The position numbers and the translations under genes are program-made. From Nematostella vectensis (taxonomy: Eukaryota; Cnidaria; Anthozoa; Actiniaria; Edwardsiidae), in contig NC_064044.1 of NCBI RefSeq assembly GCF_932526225.1, forward strand, positions 2,177,001-2,241,000: a DNA stretch of 64,000 bases. Reading direction: 5' to 3'. Positions within the stretch are counted from its first letter, which is position 1. Each line of letters opens with the position of its first letter. The notes under the pieces were generated by a model. That model was not told the DNA's origin and did no database searches. It saw only the letters and a program-made list of their open reading frames with translations. Positions 24,980 through 38,563 of this stretch are shown in pieces.

Positions 24980-27344
24980 TTAGATGAGTAATACATACTT
25001 TTCATATTATGTTGTAGAACTCGTCTCGTTCCTCCTAAATAACAATCAAAATTATGTTTGTTATTATCTTCGTGCAAAGGAATCTACAGTAGTTTTTTAA
25101 TCAGATAATTGTTTTTCCTTCAACACTCCCCTGTTATTTCAACAGCTCTCTCTTGAGTTTGCTTGTCTCAGAAATAGACCTTGTTTGATAAACAAAGACA
25201 TGTTACCCACTTATTCAATAATAGGTAACAACTGCAATATTGTACTGTATGAGAAGAGTGTCCCTCCCCCTTCTAATGTTGACATCAGTAAATCTAGCAA
25301 GCTCATTTTGCTAGATGTATGATGTATACCAGGCTTGTATCCTCCAGGTCCATTTCCATACTCCGATGGATGCCATTACGGAATTGATCCGGAGATCCGG
25401 AGAAAAATTCACGAGGGGGAGGGCCAGTCAACACTCCTCTCCCCAAAGTCAGACGGTTGTTTGGATGGTCTGTTTTTTGTTTTTGTTTTTTGTTTTTTTC
25501 TTCTTATTTTTTTTCCAAAAACTACGCAGGAGTGAGCGGGGTTAAGCTCTACGAAAATAAAAATGAATAGAAAAAAAAAAGAAAAAAGGGCATTGGCATG
25601 GGATCGAACCCGACCTGAAAAACAAAACGGAAACCATACATACGGATTACCCAATCGGTATGGCAGCACAAGGCTTTTACGGAAGGCTGTAAAGAACCCG
25701 AAGGCCCCAAGCACCGATATTTCCGGCGAATATGCTGTACAACACTCTTGCAAGGTATTCCGACCCGCGCATTAATGGGGAGGACAATAACCAGGATCCC
25801 AGGCCTGTAATACGGTTACGCCACGCACAGCTCGCTGAGATAGAGGGTGAAAAAATACAGGTCTATTTGGGCGTCTTCAGTCCCTTGGGGGCTCGCTATG
25901 TCGGCGCGTGGCATCGTAACGCACGGGCGCTTTGTCCTTTACCGTGTACAGGACATCAAACAAGCGAAGAAAGAAAAACGTTTTTTTAGGAACCGTTTTT
26001 TTAATAAAAATAAATAGAAATAAATAAAGTGCGATTTGGCGATTCTATTTTTCTTTGTAGAGCTTATCAAGCTATTCACCGGCCTAAATAATCATTAAAA
26101 AACAAAAAAAATGCAATGAAAGACGTAAGGGGGAGAGGTTTGTAAAATCGCATAGAATATGGACAAAATCAGCAATACTGTCTACGCTGACTAAGTATAG
26201 CTGTATTTCACTTTAACCCTTTCGCTTCTGGGAACTTTTGAGCAACATTGTAAGAAAAACAGACTGAAAAAAGAAACCTCCCCCCCTATTTCAAGTCCAA
26301 CACTACCAGTTAAGCTAAGCTACCGCTGACCCAAGACGGTATGCCTTGAAGTTTCCAACAATGCACTGCGGTGCCTTTTCTTTGTAGCGACGGCACTGCT
26401 ACAGCCTGTTGCTTATAACAGTTTTGCTTGTAATTTGCTTAAAAATTACAGCTTTTTCACATCTGGAGAGTGCCTTAGGACATCATGAAGTCTTTTTGGG
26501 CATAATTAATGCTGTGCTCATGGATGTTTGCACGCTGAGGTTGATTCAATGGGATAATTTTTTGTCTGGGCTTCACCAAGTGAGAAAGGAATTTTCTGGT
26601 GAGTGGCCTCATACTCTCCATTGTGGGCCATCTTTGCTACCCAACCTTATTCAAAAATTGTTTTCAGGCTTATTCTGGGTTCCTTGGACCTGGAAATGTT
26701 TTGTTTGGCTTCGGGGCAAAGAGACTTATAAAAAAAACTGTTATGATTCTGGGGGAGGAGATTGCCCGCCTGTCTGTCAAGGTGTTTCCAAGACTCCCAT
26801 GATGCAGTGCAGGCATGCAAAATAGGCTAACAATGGTGACTCGCTTCTAATGGAGGTTCTAGCATTGATTATTGTGACTGATTGCTGTAAAATGGGACCT
26901 GACGGAGCGCAATAAAGGTATCTATTGGTGACTTGATCTGTGTTTGCTTGTCTCTATTTGTAGTTCGGAATTTTGTGTCTTTTTTGGTAAGAAATGTTTC
27001 TAAGTTAAAGCATTTTATTACGAATTGCTTGTTGATATTTTGACAAAAGAGTCAATTCTATTACATTGCTTAGATGCGCTTTTGCAGGTCGTCTATGCCT
27101 TGGATGAATCTATGAGTATCCGGGTCTGGTGATGTTTAGTTTGCATTTTTGACGTTTTAGAGTTGGGCCTATATTTTACAGGCGTCTCAGGGCGTTATGG
27201 CAATGAAAGACTTAAAGGGACAGCGTCATGGTACTGCGCATGTCAGTGTTTATTGTAGGCTTTTAATCGCCTACAAATAGTTGAACTTTTGAAAGGCTGT
27301 CAATACCTTGTTAAAATAATATGCAATATTTTATTGAAAGCAAT
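24980..27344. repeat. L segment 6
   Basis: 2,365 bp, of the L5/L6/L7 sub-family. Single changes include GCGCTTTGTCC near 25927 and TTTGAAAGGCTG near 27288. The TTAA MITE spans 27212-27508. Confidence 0.93.
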
Positions 27345-29196
27345 ATTTTATAGAAACTATGTTTATTGACAGTTTGTGGTCATTTTCTTTGAATTTAAGT
27401 CCCCCACATGTACCAAAAGCTCATAAGTCAGTATTAGAGTTTACTAAATTTCATTGTGTCAGGTTCAGAGAGCTATTGAAAGCACTTACCATGGCACTGC
27501 CCCTTTAAATAGCTGTAAAAAAAAAGAAGAGAAAATAGCTGGAGGGGGTCTCTGTTGGTTTTCTTTTAGTTTTAGTTTTCTTTTATTATTATTTTTTTCT
27601 GGGGTGGGGGGGTGGGGGAAGGAGGAATTCAGCTTAAAATTGCCCGTGGTCAATTCAACCAACTAAGCAACTAGTACAAAAGATGTTGGTTTTGCAGTCT
27701 TTTATTCAATACTTTCAAGGTTATCATGCAATTCTGTAGTTTGACTGGAAATATATACTTTTTTTCTATTCATTTACAGTTCTATATGTACAGTGTGACC
27801 ATAGTCATGATTACAATTATTTATAATAATTTTTACCCACTAACAGAAACCAACTTGACTGCAAAACACTCACTGTAAAGCATAAGATATTAGGCATTTC
27901 TTTCATGTGGCTGTGAGGTTGACCTGTCAACATCTACAGGGGCCACACTCACCTCGGAATCATAGGGGTCCATAAAAGCAAGGTGTCGCAGAACCTTTCC
28001 CTGCCCTCCTTACCCTCTTTCATCTGGAACACCTGTGCGGCCGACACCCTTAGGTGGATGGGGTGCACAGGTGCTTTGGGTGTGGCCCTGAAGATGGCAC
28101 AGTGACCACAAGATGTACCAGAAATAAATTGTATATACTGTAAAAACATGTGAGTAGAAAACAGTCAATAGCCATGGAGTTTTTAGTGTGTTGTACATGT
28201 TATACATGTTTTAGGATTTACCTAATTACTTACAGTATTTTTTTTAAATAGAATTTTTTACTTGTATAATATTTTATAGAAACTATGTTTATTGACAGTT
28301 TGTGGTCATTTTCTTTGAATTTAAGTCCCCCACATGTACCAAAAGCTCATAAGTCAGTATTAGAGTTTACTAAATTTCATTGTGTCAGGTTCAGAGAGCT
28401 ATTGAAAGCACTTACCATGGCACTGCCCCTTTAAATAGCTGTAAAAAAAAGAAGAGAAAATAGCTGGAAGGGGTCTCTGTTGTTTTTGTTTTAGTTTTAG
28501 TTTTCTTTTATTATTATTTTTTTCTGGGGTGGGGGGGTGGGGGAAGGAGGAATTCAGCTTAAAATTGCCCGTGGTCAATTCAACCAACTAAGCAACTAGT
28601 ACAAAAGATGTTGGTTTTGCAGTCTTTTATTCAATACTTTCAAGGTTATCATGCAATTCTGTAGTTTGACTGGAAATATATACTTTTTTTCTATTCATTT
28701 ACAGTTCTATATGTACAGTGTGACCATAGTCATGATTACAATTATTTATAATAATTTTTACCCTCTAACAGAAACCAACTTGACTGCAAAACACTCACTG
28801 TAAAGCATAAGATATTAGGCATTTCTTTCATGTGGCTGTGAGGTTGACCTGTCAACATCTACAGGGGCCACACTCACCTCGGAATCATAGGGGTCCATAA
28901 AAGCAAGGTGTCGCAGAACCTTTCCCTGCCCTCCTTACCCTCTTTCATCAGGAACACCTGTGCAGCCGACACCCTTAGGTGGATGGGGTGCACAGGTGCT
29001 TTGGGTGTGGCCCTGAAGATGGCACAGTGACCACAAGATGTACCAGAATGAAATTGTATATACTGTAAAAACATGTGAGTAGAAAACAGTCAATAGCCAT
29101 GGAGTTTTTAGTGTGTTGTACATGTTATACATGTTTTAGGATTTACCTAATTACTTACAGTATTTTTTTTTAAATAGAATTTTTTACTTGTATAAT
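27345..29196. repeat. Run of two S bodies
   Basis: Third copy of the two-body run with the CATCTGG/AAATAAATTG variants. The second body has ACCCTCTAACAG near 28761 instead of ACCCACTAACAG. Confidence 0.93.
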
Positions 29197-31563
29197 TTAG
29201 ATGAGTAATACATACTTTTCATATTATGTTGTAGAACTCGTCTCGTTCCTCCTAAATAACAATCAAAATTATGTTTGTTATTATCTTCGTGCAAAGGAAT
29301 CTACAGTAGTTTTTTAATCAGATAATTGTTTTTCCTTCAACACTCCCCTGTTATTTCAACAGCTCTCTCTTGAGTTTGCTTGTCTCAGAAATAGACCTTG
29401 TTTGATAAACAAAGACATGTTACCCACTTATTCAATAATAGGTAACAACTGCAATATTGTACTGTATGAGAAGAGTGTCCCTCCCCCTTCTAATGTTGAC
29501 ATCAGTAAATCTAGCAAGCTCATTTTGCTAGATGTATGATGTATACCAGGCTTGTATCCTCCAGGTCCATTTCCATACTCCGATGGATGCCATTACGGAA
29601 TTGATCCGGAGATCCGGAGAAAAATTCACGAGGGGGAGGGCCAGTCAACACTCCTCTCCCCAAAGTCAGACGGTTGTTTGGATGGTCTGTTTTTTGTTTT
29701 TGTTTTTTGTTTTTTTCTTCTTATTTTTTTTCCAAAAACTACGCAGGAGTGAGCGGGGTTAAGCTCTACGAAAATAAAAATGAATAGAAAAAAAAAAAGA
29801 AAAAAGGGCATTGGCATGGGATCGAACCCGACCTGAAAAACAAAACGGAAACCATACATACGGATTACCCAATCGGTATGGCAGCACAAGGCTTTTACGG
29901 AAGGCTGTAAAGAACCCGAAGGCCCCAAGCACCGATATTTCCGGCGAATATGCTGTACAACACTCTTGCAAGGTATTCCGACCCGCGCATTAATGGGGAG
30001 GACAATAACCAGGATCCCAGGCCTGTAATACGGTTACGCCACGCACAGCTCGCTGAGATAGAGGGTGAAAAAATACAGGTCTATTTGGGCGTCTTCAGTC
30101 CCTTGGGGGCTCGCTATGTCGGCGCGTGGCATCGTAACGCACGGGCGCATTGTCCTTTACCGTGTACAGGACATCAAACAAGCGAAGAAAGAAAAACGTT
30201 TTTTTAGGAACCGTTTTTTTAATAAAAATAAATAGAAATAAATAAAGTGCGATTTGGCGATTCTATTTTTCTTTGTAGAGCTTATCAAGCTATTCACCGG
30301 CCTAAATAATCATTAAAAAACAAAAAAAATGCAATGAAAGACGTAAGGGGGAGAGGTTTGTAAAATCGCATAGAATATGGACAAAATCAGCAATACTGTC
30401 TACGCTGACTAAGTATAGCTGTATTTTACTTTAACCCTTTCGCTTCTGGGAACTTTTGAGCAACATTGTAAGAAAAACAGACTGAAAAAAGAAACCTCCC
30501 CCCCTATTTCAAGTCCAACACTACCAGTTAAGCTAAGCTACCGCTGACCCAAGACGGTATGCCTTGAAGTTTCCAACAATGCACTGCGGTGCCTTTTCTT
30601 TGTAGCGACGGCACTGCTACAGCCTGTTGCTTATAACAGTTTTGCTTGTAATTTGCTTAAAAATTACAGCTTTTTCACATCTGGAGAGTGCCTTAGGACA
30701 TCATGAAGTCTTTTTGGGCATAATTAATGCTGTGCTCATGGATGTTTGCACGCTGAGGTTGATTCAATGGGATAATTCCTTGTCTGGGCTTCACCAAGTG
30801 AGAAAGGAATTTTCTGGTGAATGGCCTCATACTCTCCATTATGGGCCATCTTTGCTACCCAACCTTATTCAAAAATTGTTTTCAGGCTTATTCTGGGTTC
30901 CTTGGACCTGGAAATGTTTTGTTTGGCTTCGGGGCAAAGAGACTTATAAAAAAACTGATATGATTCTGGGGGAGGAGATTGCCCGCCTGTCTGTCAAGGT
31001 GTTTCCAAGACTCCCATGATGCAGTGCAGGCATGCAAAATAGGCTAACAATGGTGACTCGCTTCTAATGGAGGTTCTAGCATTGATTATTGTGACTGATT
31101 GCTGTAAAATGGGACCTGACGGAGCGCAATAAAGGTATCTATTGGTGACTTGATCTGTGTTTGCTTGTCTCTATTTGTAGTTCGGAATTTTGTGTCTTTT
31201 TTGGTAAGAAATGTTTCTTAGTTAAAGCATTTTATTACGAATTGCTTGTTGATATTTTGACAAAAGAGTCAATTCTATTACATTGCTTAGATGCGCTTTT
31301 GTAGGTCGTCTATGCCTTGGATAAATATCTATGAGTATCCGGGTCTGGTGATGTTTAGTTTGCATTTTTGACGTTTTGGAGTTGGGCCTATATTTTACAG
31401 GCGTCTCAGGGCGTTATGGCAATGAAAGACTTAAAGGGACAGCGTCATGGTACTGCGCATGTCAGTGTTTATTGTAGGCTTTTAATCGCCTACAAATAGT
31501 TGAACTTTTTAAAAGCTGTCAATACCTTGTTAAAATAATATGCAATATTTTATTGAAAGCAAT
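29197..31563. repeat. L segment 7
   Basis: 2,367 bp, of the L5/L6/L7 sub-family at its left side. Its right side has the seven-A run and AATTCC of the L2 type, so it looks like a mosaic of two sub-families. The TTAA MITE spans 31431-31727. Confidence 0.92.
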
Positions 31564-34500
31564 ATTTTATAGAAACTATGTTTATTGACAGTTTGTGGTC
31601 ATTTTCTTTGAATTTAAGTCCCCCACATGTACCAAAAGCTCATAAGTCAGTATTAGAGTTTACTAAATTTCATTGTGTCAGGTTCAGAGAGCTATTGAAA
31701 GCACTTACCATGGCACTGCCCCTTTAAATAGCTGTAAAAAAAAAGAAGAGAAAATAGCTGGAGGGGGTCTCTGTTGGTTTTCTTTTAGTTTTAGTTTTCT
31801 TTTATTATTATTTTTTTCTGGGGTTGGGGGGTGGGGGAAGGAGGAATTCAGCTTAAAATTGCCCATGGTCAATTCAACCAACTAAGCAACTAGTACAAAA
31901 GATGTTGGTTTTGCAGTCTTTTATTCAATACTTTCAAGGTTATCATGCAATTCTGTAGTTTGACTGGAAATATATACTTTTTTTCTATTCATTTACAGTT
32001 CTATATGTACAGTGTGACCATAGTCATGATTACAATTATTTATAATAATTTTTACCCACTAACAGAAACCAACTTGACTGCAAAACACTCACTGTAAAGC
32101 ATAAGATATTAGGCATTTCTTTCATGTGGCTGTGAGGTTGACCTGTCAACATCTACAGGGGCCACACTCACCTCGGAATCATAGGGGTCCATAAAAGCAA
32201 GGTGTCGCAGAACCTTTCCCTGCCCTCCTTACCCTCTTTCATCAGGAACACCTGTGCAGCCGACACCCTTAGGTGGATGGGGTGCACAGGTGCTTTGGGT
32301 GTGGCCCTGAAGATGGCACAGTGACCACAAGATGTACCAGAATGAAATTGTATATACTGTAAAAACATGTGAGTAGAAAACAGTCAATAGCCATGGAGTT
32401 TTTAGTGTGTTGTACATGTTATACATGTTTTAGGATTTACCTAATTACTTACAGTATTTTTTTTAAATAGAATTTTTTACTTGTATAATATTTTATAGAA
32501 ACTATGTTTATTGACAGTTTGTGGTCATTTTCTTTGAATTTAAGTCCCCCACATGTACCAAAAGCTCATAAGTCAGTATTAGAGTTTACTAAATTTCATT
32601 GTGTCAGGTTCAGAGAGCTATTGAAAGCACTTACCATGGCACTGCCCCTTTAAATAGCTGTAAAAAAAAAGAAGAGAAAATAGCTGGAGGGGGTCTCTGT
32701 TGGTTTTCTTTTAGTTTTAGTTTTCTTTTATTATTATTTTTTTCTGGGGTGGGGGGTGGGGGAAGGAGGAATTCAGCTTAAAATTGCCCATGGTCAATTC
32801 AACCAACTAAGCAACTAGTACAAAAGATGTTGGTTTTGCAGTCTTTTATTCAATACTTTCAAGGTTATCATGCAATTCTGTAGTTTGACTGGAAATATAT
32901 ACTTTTTTTCTATTCATTTACAGTTCTACATGTACAGTGTGACCATAGTCATGATTACAATTATTTATAATAATTTTTACCCACTAACAGAAACCAACTT
33001 GACTGCAAAACACTCACTGTAAAGCATAAGATATTAGGCATTTCTTTCATGTGGCTGTGAGGTTGACCTGTCAACATCTACAGGGGCCACACTCACCTCG
33101 GATTCATAGGGGTCCATAAAAGCAAGGTGTCGCAGAACCTTTCCCTGCCCTCCTTACCCTCTTTGATCAGGAACACCTGTGCAGCCGACACCCTTAGGTG
33201 GATGGGGTGCACAGGTGCTTTGGGTGTGGCCCTGAAGATGGCACAGTGACCACAAGATGTACCAGAATGAAATTGTATATACTGTAAAAACATGTGAGTA
33301 GAAAACAGTCAATAGCCATGGAGTTTTTAGTGTGTTGTACATGTTATACATGTTTTAGGATTTACCTAATTACTTACAGTATTTTTTTTAAATAGAATTT
33401 TTTACTTGTATAATATTTTATAGAAACTATGTTTATTGACAGTTTGTGGTCATTTTCTTTGAATTTAAGTCCCCCACATGTACCAAAAGCTCATAAGTCA
33501 GTATTAGAGTTTACTAAATTTCATTGTGTCAGGTTCAGAGAGCTATTGAAAGCACTTACCATGGCACTGCCCCTTTAAATAGCTGTAAAAAAAAAGAAGA
33601 GAAAATAGCTGGAGGGGGTCTCTGTTGGTTTTCTTTTAGTTTTAGTTTTCTTTTATTATTATTTTTTTCTGGGGTGGGGTGGTGGGGGAAGGAGGAATTC
33701 AGCTTAAAATTGCCCATGGTCAATTCAACCAACTAAGCAACTAGTACAAAAGATGTTGGTTTTGCAGTCTTTTATTCAATACTTTCAAGGTTATCATGCA
33801 ATTCTGTAGTTTGACTGGAAATATATACTTTTTTTCTATTCATTTACAGTTCTATATGTACAGTGTGACCATAGTCATGATTACAATTATTTATAATAAT
33901 TTTTACCCACTAACAGAAACCAACTTGACTGCAAAACACTCACTGTAAAGCATAAGATATTAGGCATTTCTTTCATGTGGCTGTGAGGTTGACCTGTCAA
34001 CATCTACAGGGGCCACACTCACCTCGGAATCATAGGGGTCCATAAAAGCAAGGTGTCGCAGAACCTTTCCCTGCCCTCCTTACCCTCTTTGATCAGGAAC
34101 ACCTGTGCAGCCGACACCCTTAGGTGGATGGGGTGCACAGGTGCTTTGGGTGTGGCCCTGAAGATGGCACAGTGACCACAAGATGTACCAGAATGAAATT
34201 GTATATACTGTAAAAACATGTGAGTAGAAAACAGTCAATAGCCATGGAGTTTTTAGTGTGTTGTACATGTTATACATGTTTTAGGATTTACCTAATTACT
34301 TACAGTATTTTTTTTAAATAGAATTTTTTACTTGTATAATATTTTATAGAAACTATGTTTATTGACAGTTTGTGGTCATTTTCTTTGAATTTAAGTCCCC
34401 CACATGTACCAAAAGCTCATAAGTCAGTATTAGAGTTTACTAAATTTCATTGTGTCAGGTTCAGAGAGCTATTGAAAGCACTTACCATGGCACTGCCCCT

Positions 34501-36192
34501 TTAAATAGCTGTAAAAAAAAGAAGAGAAAATAGCTGGAGGGGGTCTCTGTTGTTTTTGTTTTAGTTTTAGTTTTCTTTTATTATTATTTTTTTCTGGGGT
34601 GGGGGGGTGGGGGAAGGAGGAATTCAGCTTAAAATTGCCCGTGGTCAATTCAACCAACTAAGCAACTAGTACAAAAGATGTTGGTTTTGCAGTCTTTTAT
34701 TCAATACTTTCAAGGTTATCATGCAATTCTGTAGTTTGACTGGAAATATATACTTTTTTTCTATTCATTTACAGTTCTATATGTACAGTGTGACCATAGT
34801 CATGATTACAATTATTTATAATAATTTTTACCCACTAACAGAAACCAACTTGACTGCAAAACACTCACTGTAAAGCATAAGATATTAGGCATTTCTTTCA
34901 TGTGGCTGTGAGGTTGACCTGTCAACATCTACAGGGGCCACACTCACCTCGGAATCATAGGGGTCCATAAAAGCAAGGTGTCGCAGAACCTTTCCCTGCC
35001 CTCCTTACCCTCTTTCATCAGGAACACCTGTGCAGCCGACACCCTTAGGTGGATGGGGTGCACAGGTGCTTTGGGTGTGGCCCTGAAGATGGCACAGTGA
35101 CCACAAGATGTACCAGAATGAAATTGTATATACTGTAAAAACATGTGAGTAGAAAACAGTCAATAGCCATGGAGTTTTTAGTGTGTTGTACATGTTATAC
35201 ATGTTTTAGGATTTACCTAATTACTTACAGTATTTTTTTTTAAATAGAATTTTTTACTTGTATAATATTTTATAGAAACTATGTTTATTGACAGTTTGTG
35301 GTCATTTTCTTTGAATTTAAGTCCCCCACATGTACCAAAAGCTCATAAGTCAGTATTAGAGTTTACTAAATTTCATTGTGTCAGGTTCAGAGAGCTATTG
35401 AAAGCACTTACCATGGCACTGCCCCTTTAAATAGCTGTAAAAAAAAGAAGAGAAAATAGCTGGAGGGGGTCTCTGTTGTTTTTGTTTTAGTTTTAGTTTT
35501 CTTTTATTATTATTTTTTTCTGGGGTGGGGGGGTGGGGGAAGGAGGAATTCAGCTTAAAATTGCCCGTGGTCAATTCAACCAACTAAGCAACTAGTACAA
35601 AAGATGTTGGTTTTGCAGTCTTTTATTCAATACTTTCAAGGTTATCATGCAATTCTGTAGTTTGACTGGAAATATATACTTTTTTTCTATTCATTTACAG
35701 TTCTATATGTACAGTGTGACCATAGTCATGATTACAATTATTTATAATAATTTTTACCCACTAACAGAAACCAACTTGACTGCAAAACACTCACTGTAAA
35801 GCATAAGATATTAGGCATTTCTTTCATGTGGCTGTGAAGTTGACCTGTCAACATCTACAGGGGCCACACTCACCTCGGAATCATAGGGGTCCATAAAAGC
35901 AAGGTGTCGCAGAACCTTTCCCTGCCCTCCTTACCCTCTTTCATCAGGAACACCTGTGCAGCCGACACCCTTAGGTGGATGGGGTGCACAGGTGCTTTGG
36001 GTGTGGCCCTGAAGATGGCACAGTGACCACAAGATGTACCAGAATGAAATTGTATATACTGTAAAAACATGTGAGTAGAAAACAGTCAATAGCCATGGAG
36101 TTTTTAGTGTGTTGTACATGTTATACATGTTTTAGGATTTACCTAATTACTTACAGTATTTTTTTTTAAATAGAATTTTTTACTTGTATAAT
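31564..36192. repeat. Run of five S bodies
   Basis: Five S bodies. The second and third carry TTTGATCAGG, the fifth GTGAAGTTGACC. Confidence 0.93.
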
Positions 36193-38563
36193 TTAGATGA
36201 GTAATACATACTTTTCATAGTATGTTGTAGAACTCGTCTCGTTCCTCCTAAATAACAATCAAAATTATGTTTGTTATTATCTTCGTGCAAAGGAATCTAC
36301 AGTAGTTTTTTAATCAGATAATTGTTTTTCCTTCAACACTCCCCTGTTATTTCAACAGCTCTCTCTTGAGTTTGCTTGTCTCAGAAATAGACCTTGTTTG
36401 ATAAACAAAGACATGTTACCCACTTATTCAATAATAGGTAACAACTGCAATATTGTACTGTATGAAAAGAGTGTCCCTCCCCCTTCTAATGTTGACATCA
36501 GTAAATCTAGCAAGCTCATTTTGCTAGATGTATGATGTATACCAGGCTTGTATCCTCCAGGTCCATTTCCATACTCCGATGGATGCCATTACGGAATTGA
36601 TCCGGAGATCCGGAGAAAAATTCACGAGGGGGAGGGCCAGTCAACACTCCTCTCCCCAAAGTCAGACGGTTGTTTGGATGGTCTGTTTTTTGTTTTTGTT
36701 TTTTGTTTTTGTTTTTTTCTTCTTATTTTTTTTCCAAAAACTACGCAGGAGTGAGCGGGGTTAAGCTCTACGAAAATAAAAATGAATAGAAAAAAAAAAG
36801 AAAAAAGGGCATTGGCATGGGATCGAACCCGACCTGAAAAACAAAACGGAAACCATACATACGGATTACCCAATCGGTATGGCAGCACAAGGCTTTTACG
36901 GAAGGCTGTAAAGAACCCGAAGGCCCCAAGCACCGATATTTCCGGCGAATATGCTGTACAACACTCTTGCAAGGTATTCCGACCCGCGCATTAATGGGGA
37001 GGACAATAACCAGGATCCCAGGCCTGTAATACGGTTACGCCACGCACAGCTCGCTGAGATAGAGGGTGAAAAAATACAGGTCTATTTGGGCGTCTTCAGT
37101 CCCTTGGGGGCTCGCTATGTCGGCGCGTGGCATCGTAACGCACGGGCGCATTGTCCTTTACCGTGTACAGGACATCAAACAAGCGAAGAAAGAAAAACGT
37201 TTTTTTAGGAACCGTTTTTTTAATAAAAATAAATAGAAATAAATAAAGTGCGATTTGGCGATTCTATTTTTCTTTGTAGAGCTTATCAAGCTATTCACCG
37301 GCCTAAATAATCATTAAAAAACAAAAAAAATGCAATGAAAGACGTAAGGGGGAGAGGTTTGTAAAATCGCATAGAATATGGACAAAATCAGCAATACTGT
37401 CTACGCTGACTAAGTATAGCTGTATTTCACTTTAACCCTTTCGCTTCTGGGAACTTTTGAGCAACATTGTAAGAAAAACAGACTGAAAAAAGAAACCTCC
37501 CCCCCTATTTCAAGTCCAACACTACCAGTTAAGCTAAGCTACCGCTGACCCAAGACGGTATGCCTTGAAGTTTCCAACAATGCACTGCGGTGCCTTTTCT
37601 TTGTAGCGACGGCACTGCTACAGCCTGTTGCTTATAACAGTTTTGCTTGTAATTTGCTTAAAAATTACAGCTTTTTCACATCTGGAGAGTGCCTTAGGAC
37701 ATCATGAAGTCTTTTTGGGCATAATTAATGCTGTGCTCATGGATGTTTGCACGCTGAGGTTGATTCAATGGGATAATTTTTTGTCTGGGCTTCACCAAGT
37801 GAGAAAGGAATTTTCTGGTGAGTGGCCTCATACTCTCCATTGTGGGCCATCTTTGCTACCCAACCTTATTCAAAAATTGTTTTCAGGCTTATTCTGGGTT
37901 CCTTGGACCTGGAAATGTTTTGTTTGGCTTCGGGGCAAAGAGACTTATAAAAAAAACTGTTATGATTCTGGGGGAGGAGATTGCCCGCCTGTCTGTCAAG
38001 GTGTTTCCAAGACTCCCATGATGCAGTGCAGGCATGCAAAATAGGCTAACAATGGTGACTCGCTTCTAATGGAGGTTCTAGCATTGATTATTGTGACTGA
38101 TTGCTGTAAAATGGGACCTGACGGAGCGCAATAAAGGTATCTATTGGTGACTTGATCTGTGTTTGCTTGTCTCTATTTGTAGTTCGGAATTTTGTGTCTT
38201 TTTTGGTAAGAAATGTTTCTAAGTTAAAGCATTTTATTACGAATTGCTTGTTGATATTTTGACAAAAGAGTCAATTCTATTACATTGCTTAGATGCGCTT
38301 TTGCAGGTCGTCTATGCCTTGGATGAATCTATGAGTATCCGGGTCTGGTGATGTTTAGTTTGCATTTTTGACGTTTTGGAGTTGGGCCTATATTTTACAG
38401 GCGTCTCAGGGCGTTATGGCAATGAAAGACTTAAAGGGACAGCGTCATGGTACTGCGCATGTCAGTGTTTATTGTAGGCTTTTAATCGCCTACAAATAGT
38501 TAAACTTTTTAAAAGCTGTCAATACCTTGTTAAAATAATATGCAATATTTTATTGAAAGCAAT
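36193..38563. repeat. L segment 8
   Basis: 2,371 bp and the last L in the window. It is nearly identical to L4. The TTAA MITE spans 38431-38727. Confidence 0.93.
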
